From: Streptomyces sp. NRRL F-2664
GTDB lineage: Bacteria > Actinomycetota > Actinomycetes > Streptomycetales > Streptomycetaceae
Direction of reading: 5' to 3'
Length of the DNA stretch: 45,601 nt
NCBI RefSeq assembly: GCF_000719345.1
Contig: NZ_JOFX01000045.1
Span: 1 to 45,601, forward strand
Shown: piece by piece, positions 1 to 8,749 of the stretch
How the letters are laid out: every line of letters starts with the position of its first letter
How positions within the stretch are numbered: the first letter of the stretch is position 1
The notes under the pieces: generated by a model
The model's database searches: none
The model's input: only the letters and a program-made list of their open reading frames with translations
What the model was told of the DNA's origin: nothing
Made by a program: the position numbers and the translations under genes

Positions 1-186
1 CTGTCCTGCGTTTCCGACTCTATCAGACTCTTTCGGGCCCGATTTCCTCGGTGCTTTCCAGGTTCTCGCTTTCGCGATTCCCTTTCCGGCGATTCCGACC
101 CTACCAGCCAAATTCCTTCTCCCCGACCACTCGCCGCATTCCCGAATGGGCATACGAAGGAGGCTGGAGATCGAGAGGTGAGCTGA
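1..186 (+). other. lower-GC pyrimidine-rich leader, no supported gene
   Basis: The segment is visibly poorer in G/C than the rest of the window and pyrimidine-rich on the plus strand. Frame 1 is open from base 1 to a TGA at 184-186, but only about half of its codons end in G or C, against about 90% in the real genes here, so it does not look like Streptomyces coding sequence. It could be the 3' untranslated end of an upstream gene, a leader, or transferred DNA. No RNA gene was recognised. Confidence 0.4.
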
Positions 187-206
187 TGGGAGGGTTCCCG
201 TCCATC
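185..206 (+). terminator. possible hairpin terminator
   Basis: GATGG (185-189) pairs with CCATC (202-206). Inside, GGG (192-194) can pair with CCC (197-199) around a TT loop, with one G-T pair and one mismatch between. It sits just after the low-GC segment and may end an upstream transcript. There is no U-tract. Confidence 0.3.
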
Positions 207-294
207 TGCCGTTCGTGAGATGTTCACGCGGGGCGTCCTGGCGGGAGTCACGACAGTACAGCCCCGGGGGTGCCCAAGCAAATCGATTCAGGCG

Positions 295-323
295 TATGGT
301 CTAGTCCACCGGTCTAGTCCACT
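295..323 (+). promoter_or_regulatory. two overlapping DasR-type dre boxes upstream of crr
   Basis: Two 16-bp boxes lie 13 bp apart, 295-310 and 308-323. The second, ACCGGTCTAGTCCACT, matches the remembered dre consensus (ACTGGTCTAGACCACT) at 14 of 16 positions; the first matches slightly less well. DasR is the GntR-family repressor of GlcNAc uptake and PTS genes in Streptomyces and is known to control crr-ptsI. The boxes lie about 145 bases before the crr start, a normal distance for a long leader. Confidence 0.75.
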
Positions 324-466
324 AGTCTCCGTGCTGAAGGACCCCGTCCGGATCAGTACCTACATCGGACGAACCCGAACATACAGTGACTTATCCTTCT
401 GACGAGTACGCCGTTCGCAACAGGCTGTGACGGCGACACAAGAGCCCCACCCCTGGGAGGCCCCTC

Positions 467-916
467 ATGACCAGCGTGACGTCCCCTCTTGCCGGGCGCG
501 CCATCGGACTCGCGGCTGTGCCGGATCCGGTGTTCTCCGGCGCGATGGTGGGACCGGGCACTGCCATCGATCCCGTGCGCGAGCCCTCGGAGGCGGTCTC
601 CCCCGTCGACGGTGTGGTCGTCTCCCTGCACCCGCACGCGTACGTCGTCGTCGACGGCGAGGGGCACGGTGTACTCACGCACCTCGGCATCGACACGGTC
701 CAGCTCAACGGCGAGGGCTTCGAGCTGCTCGTGAACAAGGGCGACACCGTGACCCGCGGCCAGGCGGTCATCCGCTGGAACCCCGCTGCCGTCGAGGCCC
801 TCGGCAAGTCACCGATCTGCCCCGTCGTGGCGCTGGAGGCGACGGCCGAATCGCTGTCCGGCCTCGTCGAGTCCGGCGACGTCAAGGCCGACGACCTTCT
901 CTTCAGCTGGCAGTGA
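467..916 (+). CDS. crr: PTS glucose-type EIIA component
   Basis: This 149-aa soluble protein is the EIIA-Glc-like phosphocarrier of the sugar phosphotransferase system, passing phosphate from HPr to an EIIB domain. The fold motifs are clear: SPVDG near residue 45, His57 in HPHAY, and the active His72 in THLGID followed by VQLNGEGFE. The two histidines are 15 residues apart, as His75/His90 are in Escherichia coli. The ATG start has GGGAGG at 455-460. ptsI follows after 81 bases and is probably cotranscribed. The tandem dre boxes upstream predict DasR repression relieved by glucosamine-6-phosphate. No membrane EIIC/EIIB partner lies in the window. Confidence 0.95.
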   Translation: MTSVTSPLAGRAIGLAAVPDPVFSGAMVGPGTAIDPVREPSEAVSPVDGVVVSLHPHAYVVVDGEGHGVLTHLGIDTVQLNGEGFELLVNKGDTVTRGQAVIRWNPAAVEALGKSPICPVVALEATAESLSGLVESGDVKADDLLFSWQ

Positions 917-997
917 GCCGTCCGCCCCGTACGGGCGTGACGGACGGACATCCATCGCGGCGAGGCCGGGCCCGCCGCTCAATCGGAGACGGGTGAA

Positions 998-2668
998 ATG
1001 GAGACAACGCTGCGAGGCGTCGGCGTGAGCCACGGGGTGGCGATCGGCGAGGTGCGGCACATGGGCACGGCGGTCCTCGAACCGCCGGCCAGGCAGATCA
1101 CCGCCGACGAGGCGGCGCGCGAACAGGGGCGCGCCCGCCAGGCCGTGAGTGCCGTGGCGGCCGACCTGATCGCGCGTGGCCAGCTGGCCGGTGGCGAGGC
1201 CCAGCACGTGCTGGAGGCCCAGGCGATGATCGCCGAGGACCCCGAGCTGATGGCGGATGTCGACCGCCGGATCGCGGTGGGCAGCACCGCCGAGCGCGGG
1301 GTGTACGACGCCTTCGCCGCCTACCGCGACCTCCTCGCGGGCGCCGGCGAGTACATGGCGGGCCGGGTGGCCGACCTGGACGACGTACGCAATCGGATCG
1401 TGGCCCGGCTGCTCGGTGTGCCGATGCCGGGTGTCCCCGACAGCGACGAGCCGTACGTATTGATCGCGCGGGACCTGGCCCCCGCCGACACGGCCCTGCT
1501 CGACCCCGCTCTCGTCCTCGGTTTCGTGACCGAGGAGGGCGGGCCGACCAGCCACAGTGCGATCCTCGCCCGTGCACTGGGCGTACCGGCGATCGTGGCT
1601 CTGCCCGGCGCATGCGAGATCGCCGAAGGGACGATGATCGCGGTGGACGGCAGCACGGGTGACCTCTTCGTCGACCCGTCGGCGGAGAAGCGGGCCGGAC
1701 TGGAGGCCGCGGCCGCCGAGCGGAAGGCGGCGCTGGCGGCCTCGTCCGGTCCGGGTGCGACCTCCGACGGGCACAAGGTGCCGCTGCTGGCCAACGTCGG
1801 CGGTCCCGCGGACGTGCCGGCGGCGGTCGAGGCCGGGGCCGAGGGCGTGGGCCTGTTCCGTACGGAGTTCCTGTTCCTGGACGACAGCAAGAAGGCTCCG
1901 TCCGAGGAGAAGCAGGTCGAGTCGTACCGCAAGGTGCTCGAAGCCTTCCCGGAGGGGCGGGTCGTCGTGCGGGTCCTGGACGCGGGCGCCGACAAGCCGC
2001 TGGACTTCCTCACCCCGGCGGACGAGCCGAACCCGGCGCTGGGCGTGCGGGGCCTGCGCTCCTTGCTGGACCACCCCGAGGTGCTGCGCACGCAGCTCAC
2101 CGCGCTGGCGAAGGCCGCCGAGGGCCTGCCGGTGCACCTGGAGGTCATGGCCCCGATGGTCGCCGACCGCGCCGACGCGAGGGCTTTCGCCGACGCCTGC
2201 CGCGCGGCCGGCCTGCAGGCCAAGTTCGGCGCGATGGTGGAGATCCCCTCCGCCGCGCTCCGGGCGCGCTCGATCCTGCAGGAGGTCGAGTTCCTGTCGC
2301 TGGGCACGAATGACCTGGCGCAGTACGCCTTCGCAGCCGACCGGCAGGTCGGGGCCGTCTCCCGGCTCCAGGATCCGTGGCAGCCCGCCCTGCTCGACCT
2401 GATCGCCCTGTCCGCCGAGGCGGCGAAGGCGGAGGGCAAGAGCTGCGGCGTCTGTGGCGAGGCGGCCGCCGACCCGCTGCTCGCCTGTGTGCTGACCGGC
2501 CTGGGTGTCACCTCCCTGTCGATGGGTGCCGCCTCGATCCCCTATGTCCGGGCGACTCTCGCGAAGCACACGCTGGCGCAGTGCGAGCGTGCCGCGGCGG
2601 CGGCGCGGGCGGCGGACAGTGCCGAGGAGGCGCGCGTGGCCGCCCAGGCGGTGCTCTCCGGCGAGTAG
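998..2668 (+). CDS. ptsI: PTS enzyme I (phosphoenolpyruvate-protein phosphotransferase)
   Basis: This 556-aa cytoplasmic protein takes phosphate from PEP and passes it to HPr, the first step of all PTS sugar uptake. Residues from about 1 to 140 form the HPr-interacting helical part. The phosphohistidine is His186 in GGPTSHSAIL. The PEP-binding TIM barrel follows (GLFRTEFLF, then VEIPSAAL and SLGTNDLAQY). The catalytic Cys486 is in CGVCGE near the C-terminus. The length is slightly under that of the E. coli enzyme. A weak GGAG/GGGTGAA Shine-Dalgarno sequence precedes the ATG. It is second in the crr-ptsI operon and ends before a strong hairpin. ptsH is not in the window. Confidence 0.96.
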   Translation: METTLRGVGVSHGVAIGEVRHMGTAVLEPPARQITADEAAREQGRARQAVSAVAADLIARGQLAGGEAQHVLEAQAMIAEDPELMADVDRRIAVGSTAERGVYDAFAAYRDLLAGAGEYMAGRVADLDDVRNRIVARLLGVPMPGVPDSDEPYVLIARDLAPADTALLDPALVLGFVTEEGGPTSHSAILARALGVPAIVALPGACEIAEGTMIAVDGSTGDLFVDPSAEKRAGLEAAAAERKAALAASSGPGATSDGHKVPLLANVGGPADVPAAVEAGAEGVGLFRTEFLFLDDSKKAPSEEKQVESYRKVLEAFPEGRVVVRVLDAGADKPLDFLTPADEPNPALGVRGLRSLLDHPEVLRTQLTALAKAAEGLPVHLEVMAPMVADRADARAFADACRAAGLQAKFGAMVEIPSAALRARSILQEVEFLSLGTNDLAQYAFAADRQVGAVSRLQDPWQPALLDLIALSAEAAKAEGKSCGVCGEAAADPLLACVLTGLGVTSLSMGAASIPYVRATLAKHTLAQCERAAAAARAADSAEEARVAAQAVLSGE

Positions 2669-2704
2669 CCGGACAGCCGGCGACCGGACGCTGCGTCGTG
2701 CGGA

Positions 2705-2739
2705 CCGTGGGGCTCCCGCCGGTGGCGGGGGCCCCACGG
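2705..2739. terminator. 16-bp stem terminator between ptsI and the next gene
   Basis: Arms 2705-2720 and 2724-2739 pair over 16 positions (one G-T) around a GGT loop, followed by TCTTTC. The hairpin lies between the convergent ptsI and the minus-strand gene ending at 2744, so it probably serves both. Confidence 0.8.
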
Positions 2740-2743
2740 TCTT

Positions 2744-3676
2744 TCAGTGGTGCGGGCCGGGAGTGTCGACGTCGTAGCCGGGGCAGTACTCGACGCCCGG
2801 TTCGGGGGCGACGAGGTCTCCGGTGTCGGCGTCGGTGCAGTACGCGTTGAAAACGGCGGCCGCCGACAGCGCCGTGAGGCGGCCGCGGTCCAGGCGCCAA
2901 CCGTGCACCCGGTCGCGATGGCCCTCGGTGGTGCTGCGCACGACCAGTCCCCCGGGTCCTCCGAGGGCGAGGCCCGCGGCGAGGACCGTCACGAAGTCGA
3001 GGCTCTCTCGGCCGTCGACGCGCGGCGGGGCCGGGTCGTCCGGGTCACCGGTGGTGTCGGCGTGGAGGACCGCTACGAGCTGCTCGTCCTCGGTCGGGAC
3101 GCTGCAGACGAAGTGGTGGTGGCCGGGGCCGGCGCCGGCGACGAGCCGTTTCACGGCGTCGGTGGCGCGGTCGAAGGAGGCGTGGCCGATGTCCTCGCCG
3201 CAGTCGGCGCAGCGGCCCACGCCGGCGAGGACGGCGGTGGCGTACTCCCAGGTGGCCTGGCGGACGGCCTCGTCGACGAGGAGCGGGACCAGCTCGTCCA
3301 TGGGCTGGCCGGTGTACGGCAGGGCGGTCCCGCTGCCGGCGAGCTCGGCGGTGAAGCGCGTGCGGGTCTGCGCCGTGTCCGGATCCAGGCCGTTCTCCCC
3401 GCAGTACTCGGCGTACTCGTCGGGATCGAAGAGGGCGACGGTGGTGTGCAGGCCCCGGGCCGCGAAGGAGCGGAGCAGGCCGTCGACGTGGTGGAGGTAG
3501 TCGGCATAGTCGGCGTGCTGGTCGAACCCGAAGCTGCGGTATCCGCACATGGCCGCGAAGTCCCCGGCGTCGGCCAGGAGGCCGACGGTGCCGGGGACCT
3601 CGCGGCGCAGTGCGCGGCGCCGGCGGGTGCTGCGGGTGCGGTGGGCACCGGTGGTTCGGTCGTCGTTGCGTGGCAT
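2744..3676 (-). CDS. conserved hypothetical protein, 310 aa
   Basis: I do not recognise a named family. The protein starts with an Arg/Thr-rich tail of about 25 residues, then a soluble acidic domain. One CxxC pair (CADCGEDIGH, near residue 160) could bind a metal or be chance; further Cys/His (HHHFVC) follow about 30 residues later. There is no signal peptide or membrane segment. Third-position G/C is typical, so the gene is real. The start ATG has GGGGGAG a few bases upstream and lies just after a palindrome at 3689-3714. It follows the acetoacetate-CoA ligase gene on the same strand with a 64-base gap, so it may have its own promoter in that gap. Confidence 0.75.
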   Translation of the reverse strand: MPRNDDRTTGAHRTRSTRRRRALRREVPGTVGLLADAGDFAAMCGYRSFGFDQHADYADYLHHVDGLLRSFAARGLHTTVALFDPDEYAEYCGENGLDPDTAQTRTRFTAELAGSGTALPYTGQPMDELVPLLVDEAVRQATWEYATAVLAGVGRCADCGEDIGHASFDRATDAVKRLVAGAGPGHHHFVCSVPTEDEQLVAVLHADTTGDPDDPAPPRVDGRESLDFVTVLAAGLALGGPGGLVVRSTTEGHRDRVHGWRLDRGRLTALSAAAVFNAYCTDADTGDLVAPEPGVEYCPGYDVDTPGPHH

Positions 3677-3688
3677 GGCTGGCTCCCC

Positions 3689-3714
3689 CTGAGTGCGATC
3701 ACTTGCTCACTCAG
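3689..3714. promoter_or_regulatory. 7-bp inverted repeat in the promoter gap
   Basis: CTGAGTG (3689-3695) and CACTCAG (3708-3714) form perfect arms 12 bases apart, immediately before the Shine-Dalgarno sequence of the minus-strand gene at 2744-3676. It could be a repressor operator for that gene or a weak hairpin. No regulator gene lies beside it. Confidence 0.35.
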
Positions 3715-3740
3715 AGTAACCATCGCCACTGACAGTGACC

Positions 3741-5732
3741 TCAGTCGTTGCCGTGTGTACGCGTGCGGGCCAGGTCCTCGTAGAAGCCGAGGAGCTCGAT
3801 GTTGTCGACGGACCCCGCGTTGACCGCCTTGGCCAGCGGCGTGCCCTGGAGCAGCCGCTTGACCGGGACCTCGATGCGCTTGCCCGTGAGGGTGTGCGGG
3901 ATGCCCGGTACCTCGATGACCTCGTCGGGGACGTGGCGCGGGGAGAGTTCCTCGCGGATCGTGGCCTTGATCCGCGCGCGCAGGTCGTCGTCCAGGGCGG
4001 CGCCGGGGGCGAGGTGGACGAAGAGCGGCATCCAGTAGCCGCCGTTCGGCTCCTCCAGGCCGATGACGAGGGATTCCTTGATCTCGGGGAGTCGCTCGAC
4101 GGCCTCGTAGATGTCGGCGGAGCCCATCCGGACGCCCTGGCGGTTCAGCGTGGAGTCGGAACGGCCGTGGATGACGACCGATCCGTGGTCCGTGATCGTG
4201 ATCCAGTCCCCGTGCCGCCAGACGCCCGGGAACATCTCGAAGTAGCTGTCGCGGTAGCGGCTGCCGTCCGGGTCGTTCCAGAAGTGGATCGGCATGGACG
4301 GCATGGGGTTGGTGACGACGAGCTCCCCCACCTCGCCGGTCAGCGGCTTGCCGGACGGGTCCCAGGACTGGAGGTCCGTGCCGAGGCAGGCCGCCTGGAG
4401 TTCGCCGATGTGCACGGGGAGCGTGGGGACGGCGCCCGCGAAGCAGCTGCAGACGTCGGTACCGCCGCTGACGGAGGCGATCCACAGATCCTCGGCCACC
4501 TCGTCGTGGAGCCAGCGGAAGCCGTCGGGCGGGAGCGGGGAGCCGGTGGTGGCCACGCACTTCACGGCGGAGAGGTCGAAGTCCCGGGAGGGGTGGACCC
4601 CGGCCTTGCGGCAGGCCATGACGTAGGCGGCGGAGGTGCCGTAGAGCGTGGCGCCGGTCCGCTCGGCGATGCGCCACTGGGCTCCGGTGTCGGGGTGGCC
4701 GGGACTGCCGTCGTAGAGGACGACGGTGGTGCCGGTGAGCAGGCCGGAGACGAGGAAGTTCCACATCATCCAGCCGGTGGAGGTGTACCAGAAGAACCGG
4801 TCCTCCGGGCCGAGGTCGCAGTGCAGGCCGAGCTGCTTGAGGTGTTCGAGGAGGATGCCGCCCTGGGACTGGACGATGGCCTTGGGCAGACCGGTCGTAC
4901 CGGAGGAGTAGAGCACCCAGAGGGGGTGGTCGAAGGGCACCGGCTCGAAGACGGGCTCGGTGTCGGCCGCCGTGAGCGCCGACCAGTCGAGGGCGCCCTC
5001 GGGTGCCGGCGTCCCGAGGAGCGGGATGTGGACGACGGCGCGCAGGGAGGGGAGCTCCGCGCGGAGCTCGGCGACGGCGTCGCGCCGGTCGTGCTCCTTG
5101 CCGCCGTAGCGGTATCCGTCGACGGTGAACAGGACGACGGGCTCGACCTGCTGGAAGCGGTCGAGGACGCTGCGGGCGCCGAAGTCGGGAGCGCAGGAGG
5201 TCCACACGCCGCCGACCGCGGCGGTGGCGAGCAGGGCCACGGCCGCCTGGGGGATGTTGGGGAGGTAGCCGCTGACGCGGTCGCCGGGGCGTACGCCGAG
5301 GGCGCGCAGCTCGGCGGCGAGGGAGCCGACCTGGCGGCGGAGTGCGGCCCAGGTGACGGGGACGGGCTCGTGGGTCTCGTCGACGTACAGCAGGGCGGGC
5401 TCGGCGGCGCGGGCCGGGTCCTCGGCGGCGCGCAGCGCGTGCTCGGCGTAGTTGAGGGTGGCGCCGGTGAACCACTGGGCCCCGGGCATGGAGCGGTCGG
5501 CGAGGACGGACTCGTACGGGGTGGTGAAGCGGACGTCGAACCATTCGGCGACGGCCTGCCAGAAGGTGTCCAGCTCATCGACGGACCAGCGGTGCAGGGC
5601 CGGGTAGCCGCCCTCGGCCGGGGCTCCGAAGCGCGTGGCGGCCCAGGCCTGGAAGGCGGTGATCCGGGCCGCGGAGATCCGGTCGGGGCCCGGCGCCCAG
5701 AGGGGTTCCGGCTGGGTGGCTGACGTCGTCAT
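3741..5732 (-). CDS. acetoacetate-CoA ligase
   Basis: This 663-aa adenylate-forming enzyme activates acetoacetate with ATP and CoA to acetoacetyl-CoA, feeding ketone-body or short-acid metabolism. It has the ANL pattern: YSSGTTGLPKAIV for phosphate binding, GGTDVCSCF and EMFPGVWRHGDW in the core, and HGRSDSTLNRQGVRMG before the C-terminal lid, which carries the GKRIEVPVK lysine near residues 614-626. The acetoacetyl-CoA synthetase type is chosen over acetyl-CoA synthetase from the N-terminal WSVDELDTFW segment and the overall length. The start is the ATG at 5732 with GGGAG ahead. The open frame runs further upstream only because stops are rare in GC-rich DNA. Confidence 0.9.
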   Translation of the reverse strand: MTTSATQPEPLWAPGPDRISAARITAFQAWAATRFGAPAEGGYPALHRWSVDELDTFWQAVAEWFDVRFTTPYESVLADRSMPGAQWFTGATLNYAEHALRAAEDPARAAEPALLYVDETHEPVPVTWAALRRQVGSLAAELRALGVRPGDRVSGYLPNIPQAAVALLATAAVGGVWTSCAPDFGARSVLDRFQQVEPVVLFTVDGYRYGGKEHDRRDAVAELRAELPSLRAVVHIPLLGTPAPEGALDWSALTAADTEPVFEPVPFDHPLWVLYSSGTTGLPKAIVQSQGGILLEHLKQLGLHCDLGPEDRFFWYTSTGWMMWNFLVSGLLTGTTVVLYDGSPGHPDTGAQWRIAERTGATLYGTSAAYVMACRKAGVHPSRDFDLSAVKCVATTGSPLPPDGFRWLHDEVAEDLWIASVSGGTDVCSCFAGAVPTLPVHIGELQAACLGTDLQSWDPSGKPLTGEVGELVVTNPMPSMPIHFWNDPDGSRYRDSYFEMFPGVWRHGDWITITDHGSVVIHGRSDSTLNRQGVRMGSADIYEAVERLPEIKESLVIGLEEPNGGYWMPLFVHLAPGAALDDDLRARIKATIREELSPRHVPDEVIEVPGIPHTLTGKRIEVPVKRLLQGTPLAKAVNAGSVDNIELLGFYEDLARTRTHGND

Positions 5733-6040
5733 GGATCGGCTCCCGGTCAAGTCTGCGGCTCGCGCTTCGTGTGCGTACGGTGCCGTCGCGCGGGGGTGCG
5801 CGCGCCGGCTCACAGGGACGATGCCATGTGATTGACGGCTGCACCAGGGTCGACCTGGCCGGTCGGGTGAGCGGCGGCGGGCGGCGGGTCCGGGGCGGGC
5901 GGACGCGGTCGGCGGGCGGGCGGCGCGGGCGAACCGCACGGGGTCGGGGCCGCCCGGGGCGCGTCCCCGGCAGCACCCCGCGGGTGAACGGCAGTTGAAC
6001 GCCGTCCCTGGGGGCGGGGGCCGGTGGCAGGGTGATCGAC
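5733..6040. promoter_or_regulatory. divergent intergenic region
   Basis: This 308-base gap separates two divergent genes and should hold both promoters. A near-palindrome, CCAGG-N5-CCTGG, sits at 5844-5858 next to a TTGACG hexamer at 5832-5837. The rest is very G/C-rich, without clear -10 boxes or small genes. Confidence 0.4.
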
Positions 6041-8620
6041 ATGGACGGTCGTGATCTGGTGCGTGCGGTGATGGACATCGGTACGGAGCGCGGTCGGCGT
6101 GCCTGGCTGTCGGCGTGGCGCCGGCGGCGCGCGGACGCGCTGGGGCTCCCGCGCCGGGGTGGGGAGCGGGCGCGGGTGCCGGGTCTGCTGGTCGGTACGG
6201 AGCCCCGGCCGGGCGGGGGCGTGCTGCGGTTCGCGCGCTCGGAGCTGGTGGTGCGGGTGATGACGGGCGGGGTGGTGTTCTGGGCGTGGGACGGGGCCGG
6301 GGCGGCCCCGTCCTACGCGGTCGTGGGCAGCGGGCCCGCGCCGGACCTGCGGGCCGTGCTGGAACCGGACACCGGCGGCGGCTGGCGGGTGGTGTCGGAG
6401 CGGGTGACGGTGGCGGTGTCCCGGCACGGGATGGTGGAGGTGCGCACCCCGGGGGGCGCGGTACTGCGGCGGGAGGCACCGCCGCGGTGGTGGGACCCGG
6501 TTCCCCCGGCCGGGGACGGGACCGGCGGGCGGCCGGGCGCGGGCGGCCGGGGGCCGGGCTCGGGCGGTCCGGGGGCGGTCGGCGCCGGTGCGGGTGCCGG
6601 GGCGGCCGCCGCGCCCTTCGGCCTGAGCCTGGGCCTGGGCCTGGGCCTGGACGGTACGGTCACCGGCCCGGGCGCGGAGCGCGCCGCCGACCCGGCGGAG
6701 GTGGACGCGGAGGTGGACGCGGCGGACGTTCGCGAAGCCGGCGCCGGCGGAGGGCGGTGGGTGCTCCGGAGCGAGGTACCGGCGGACGCGCGGTTCTTCG
6801 GACTGGGCGGGCGGGCCGCCGGGCCGCGGCTGCGCGACGGCGTGTACCGGCTGTGGAACACCGACCCCAAGGGGAGTTTCGGACCGGGCACCGATCCGCT
6901 GTACGTGACCATGCCGGTGCAGATGGTCGTGGCGGATGCCGGGACGCATCTGGTGTTCCACGACAACTGCTGGGACGGCCGGGTGGTGCTGCGCGAGGGT
7001 GAGGAGGGCGGGGGCTCGGGGCAGGACCGGCCCGGAGCGTGCGAGCTGCGCATGGAGGGCGGGCCGGTGCGGTGCTGGGTGCTGGTGGGGACACCGGCCC
7101 GGGTGCTGCGGGCCTGGTCCGGGTTGACGGGCCCGACCGCTGTGCCGCCGGAGTGGGCGCTGGGGTACCAGCACGCGCGGTGGGGGTTCGGCAGCGCGGC
7201 CGAGGTCCGCCGGGTGGTCGCCGGGTACGCGTCGCGCGGGCTCGCGCTGTCGGCCGTACATCTGGACATCGACCACTACGACGGGCACCGGGTGTTCACG
7301 GTGGACGAGGAGCGGTTCCCTGATCTGCCGGGGCTGGCCGGGGAATTGCGGGAGCAGGGGGTGCGGCTGGTCTCGATCGTGGATCCCGCGGTCAGGGCGG
7401 GGGACGCGTTGCACGCCGCGGGGCAGGCCGTGGGGTCGGCCGGCGCCTTCGTACGGGACGCGCGCGGCCAGGAGGTGCGCGGGGAGGTCTGGCCGGGCGA
7501 GTGCGTCTATCCGGACTTCACGGACCCGGCGGTGCGGCAGTGGTGGGGCGGGCTCTACCGGGAGCGGCTCGGGCAGGGCTTCGCCGGCTTCTGGCACGAC
7601 ATGAACGAGCCGGTGTCCTTCACGGCGTTCGGGGACAACACGCTGCCGCGGTCGGCACGGCACGCGATGGACGGGGCGGGCGGTGACCACCGGGAGGGGC
7701 ACAACGTGTACGCGCTGGGGATGGCGCGAGCGGGGTGGGAGGGACTCGTCCGGCTGCGGCCGCAGGAGCGGCCGTTCCTCTTCTCCCGGTCGGGCTGGGC
7801 GGGCATGCAGCGCTACGGGGGCACCTGGTCGGGTGATGTGGAGAGCAGCTGGGAGGGGCTGCGGGCCTCGTTGGCCCTGGTCCTGGGGCTGGGGTTGTGC
7901 GGGGTGCCGTACTCGGGGCCGGACGTGGGCGGGTTCGGCGGTTCGCCCTCACCGGAGCTGTACGTGCGTTGGCTGCAACTCGGCGCCTACCTGCCGCTGT
8001 TCCGTACGCACTCGGCGCTCTGGGCCGGGCGGCGGGAGCCCTGGGAGTTCGGGCCGGAGGCCGAGGAGCAGGCCCGGACGGTGCTGGCGGAACGGGAGCG
8101 GCTGCGGCCGTACTTCGTGACGCTGGCGCACATGGCCCAGCTGACGGGGGCTCCGTACGTGCGGCCGGTGTGGTGGGGGGCGCCGGAGGACCGGCGGCTG
8201 CGGGACTGCGAGGACTCCTTCCTGCTGGGCGACGCACTGCTGGTGGCGCCGGTGCTGGAGTGCGGGGCGGACCGGCGGGCGGTGCGGCTGCCACGGGGCC
8301 GGTGGTACGACACCGCGACCGGGGTGGCGTACGAGGGGCCGGGCCAGATCCTGCTGGACGCCCCGCAGGGCCGTATCCCGGTGCTGGCGCGGGCGGGCGC
8401 GGTGCTGCCGGTGCGGTCCGCGGGGGACGGCTCGGTGGAGCTGGAGGCCTGGGCACCGGCCCGCGGCCGCACGGGCGGCGGGGTGGTGGTCCGGGACCCG
8501 GGACCGGGGTTCGGGGCGGGCCGGGTCGAGCGGTACACCTCACGGTGGGCCGGGAATGCGGTCGTGGTGGAGGACGAGGCGGGGGCGCCGGTGGAGGGCG
8601 TGGTGGTGCGGGGGGTGTAG
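6041..8620 (+). CDS. glycoside hydrolase family 31 (alpha-glucosidase type)
   Basis: This 859-aa enzyme probably hydrolyses alpha-glucosidic bonds. The family 31 barrel is clear: HLDIDHYDGHRVFTVDEERFP, the nucleophile Asp520 in GFWHDMNEP, the acid/base Asp599 in TWSGDVESSW, then GVPYSGPDVGGF and YLPLFRTHSALW. No signal peptide is seen, so it is likely cytoplasmic. Residues from about 160 to 225 form a Gly/Ala-rich low-complexity insert with small DNA repeats inside the N-terminal beta domain. The ATG at 6041 is preferred because AGGG sits 8 bases upstream; an in-frame GTG at 6032 is too close to that site. The gene is followed by a dispersed repeat hairpin. The exact substrate cannot be read. 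Confidence 0.9.
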   Translation: MDGRDLVRAVMDIGTERGRRAWLSAWRRRRADALGLPRRGGERARVPGLLVGTEPRPGGGVLRFARSELVVRVMTGGVVFWAWDGAGAAPSYAVVGSGPAPDLRAVLEPDTGGGWRVVSERVTVAVSRHGMVEVRTPGGAVLRREAPPRWWDPVPPAGDGTGGRPGAGGRGPGSGGPGAVGAGAGAGAAAAPFGLSLGLGLGLDGTVTGPGAERAADPAEVDAEVDAADVREAGAGGGRWVLRSEVPADARFFGLGGRAAGPRLRDGVYRLWNTDPKGSFGPGTDPLYVTMPVQMVVADAGTHLVFHDNCWDGRVVLREGEEGGGSGQDRPGACELRMEGGPVRCWVLVGTPARVLRAWSGLTGPTAVPPEWALGYQHARWGFGSAAEVRRVVAGYASRGLALSAVHLDIDHYDGHRVFTVDEERFPDLPGLAGELREQGVRLVSIVDPAVRAGDALHAAGQAVGSAGAFVRDARGQEVRGEVWPGECVYPDFTDPAVRQWWGGLYRERLGQGFAGFWHDMNEPVSFTAFGDNTLPRSARHAMDGAGGDHREGHNVYALGMARAGWEGLVRLRPQERPFLFSRSGWAGMQRYGGTWSGDVESSWEGLRASLALVLGLGLCGVPYSGPDVGGFGGSPSPELYVRWLQLGAYLPLFRTHSALWAGRREPWEFGPEAEEQARTVLAERERLRPYFVTLAHMAQLTGAPYVRPVWWGAPEDRRLRDCEDSFLLGDALLVAPVLECGADRRAVRLPRGRWYDTATGVAYEGPGQILLDAPQGRIPVLARAGAVLPVRSAGDGSVELEAWAPARGRTGGGVVVRDPGPGFGAGRVERYTSRWAGNAVVVEDEAGAPVEGVVVRGV

Positions 8621-8645
8621 TGGAACGGTGCGGGCGGCTGCGGCT

Positions 8646-8692
8646 TCAGGAACGGGGCTCCGTCCCGGACCCCCCGGCGCAAACGCCGGCGA
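8646..8692. repeat. dispersed GC-rich palindromic repeat, copy A
   Basis: It contains GGGGCTCCGTCCCGGAC followed by CCGGCG-CAAA-CGCCGG, a perfect 6-bp stem at 8674-8689. A clear relative lies at 23310-23355. It sits in the gap after the GH31 gene and may work as a terminator. Confidence 0.55.
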
Positions 8693-8749
8693 GGCGGAGA
8701 GTGGTGGCCGACAAGGCCCCGCGCCTTCACCGTCGACCGGGGCGGTGGA

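Noticed and set aside
5733..6479. N-terminal extension of the acetoacetate-CoA ligase frame to 912 codons
   Set aside because: The extra part is Pro/Arg-rich, has no domain, and runs antisense through the GH31 gene. The ATG at 5732 has a good Shine-Dalgarno sequence and matches the family's N-terminus.
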